DNA of 50,409 nt from assembly GCA_948473115.1 (NCBI GenBank), contig CAOKWI010000028.1, positions 1-50,409 of the forward strand, written 5' to 3'. Below are positions 49,919 to 50,409 of this stretch, in pieces (position 1 is the first letter of the stretch; each line of letters opens with the position of its first letter). Source of the stretch: an uncultured Lachnospiraceae bacterium. GTDB lineage: Bacteria; Bacillota; Clostridia; Lachnospirales; Lachnospiraceae. The notes under the pieces were generated by a model. The model saw nothing but the letters and a program-made list of their open reading frames with translations. It did not search any database and was not told the DNA's origin. A program made the position numbers and the translations under genes.

Positions 49919-49942
49919 ACATAACACAAGGAGGATTTAAAA

Positions 49943-50356
49943 ATGGCAGTAAATGAACAGATTGTTACCGGCAGGAAATTCAGGAAATGCATCGACGTCG
50001 CCAATAAGGTCTGGTTAAGGATCTCCTTCTGGACCTCCGCAAACGACGTGGAATTTGATGACGGCAAAACCCTTCAACAGAAGCTTGGGACATTCAGTGG
50101 TCTGACAGACTCCCTGGCTTCAGCTGATTCAAAATATGCCCTGACCGCCGCCGCAGGAAAAGTCTTGAACGACAAGCTGGAGCAGACAGCAAATAGTGTA
50201 CTGACACTCACAAATAATGTATCGACACTTACAAATAACATATCTACACTGAATAGCAAAATAAGTAACCTGTCCTTTGTGGTCTTAACCCAGGAACAAT
50301 ATGACGCCCTTCCTGTAAAAGACGCAGGAACATTGTACTTTATCCGCTCTAATTAG
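49943..50356 (+). CDS. Short tail fibre / upper fibre protein
   Basis: The protein has 137 aa with AAGGAGG upstream. The N-terminal EQIVTGRKFRKCIDVANKVWLRISFWTSANDVEFDDGKTLQQKLG is an attachment-type start, followed by ADSKYALTAAAGKVLNDKLEQ and a coiled coil with repeated LTNNVSTLTNNISTLN. The closing FVVLTQEQYDALPVKDAGTLYFI is the common end motif of Firmicute phage fibres (YDAL..KDANTLYFI). More fibre or other genes may follow beyond the window. Confidence 0.7.
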   Translation: MAVNEQIVTGRKFRKCIDVANKVWLRISFWTSANDVEFDDGKTLQQKLGTFSGLTDSLASADSKYALTAAAGKVLNDKLEQTANSVLTLTNNVSTLTNNISTLNSKISNLSFVVLTQEQYDALPVKDAGTLYFIRSN

Positions 50357-50409
50357 GAAGTCCAGCTAAGAAATGTCAAGGGGTGATTTGAAAAAATTAT
50401 GTAAAATGT

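Noticed and set aside
15447..50409. Diversity-generating retroelement near fibre genes
   Set aside because: No reverse transcriptase and no template/variable repeat pair; the repeats seen are tandem or long duplications.

Overview
The window looks like a moderately GC-rich Firmicute, most likely a Lachnospiraceae-type gut bacterium. This is judged from gene content, strong AGGAGG ribosome binding sites, and families such as the PD-(D/E)XK transposase-like protein and CarB. No 16S or marker gene is present to prove it. There is no tRNA, rRNA or CRISPR array that I can see.

Positions 1-11,400 are ordinary chromosome, with all genes on the minus strand. They comprise an SH3-like membrane-anchored protein, an MFS-type transporter with a small membrane partner, a hypothetical protein, a GNAT acetyltransferase, a histidine phosphatase, a large carB without carA, a small hypothetical gene, and a BlaI/BlaR1-type regulatory operon that ends in an XRE-membrane protein. 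The BlaI operator and promoter are visible. Positions 11,640-12,717 hold a dead Rpn/PD-(D/E)XK gene broken by a nonsense codon and a 121-bp MITE with a TAA target duplication.

Positions 12,876-50,409 are a phage-derived locus. On the left, a sigma-factor-like gene and a DUF262/ParB-fold gene are read leftwards from a good promoter bracketed by LexA-like boxes. Rightwards runs a roughly 35-kb operon. It starts with a 913-aa protein carrying the DxDGD signature of two-barrel RNA polymerases (YonO/RdRP-like) and an HU-like protein. It then encodes a BppU-like baseplate protein, a peptidase-G2 fibre, a GT92-type glycosyltransferase, tail terminator- and chaperone-like proteins, a tape measure, a tail tube, a Cys-rich protein plus a cysteine desulfurase, an endolysin and holins. 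A second tape measure, baseplate hub proteins and fibres follow. I see no terminase, portal, capsid or sheath gene here, so a headless, non-contractile (F-type tailocin-like) particle is possible. The locus continues past the right edge, so a complete prophage is not excluded.

Three features stand out. (1) The tape-measure gene is present twice, as a mosaic with nearly identical ends and divergent middles. (2) Both tape-measure genes are split at the same codon. The second is split by a group I intron whose P1, P3, P7, P8, P9 and P10 helices can be read off the sequence and which restores the reading frame exactly. The first is split by a related-looking but unclassified insertion. Both insertions carry antisense zinc-ribbon genes with their own promoters. 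(3) A 43-nt element with invariant spacing precedes three gene blocks and is a candidate promoter for the locus-encoded polymerase or an antitermination RNA. Inferred circuit: DNA damage releases the sigma factor, which starts the operon; the phage-type polymerase and the repeated elements then drive the tail and lysis genes.
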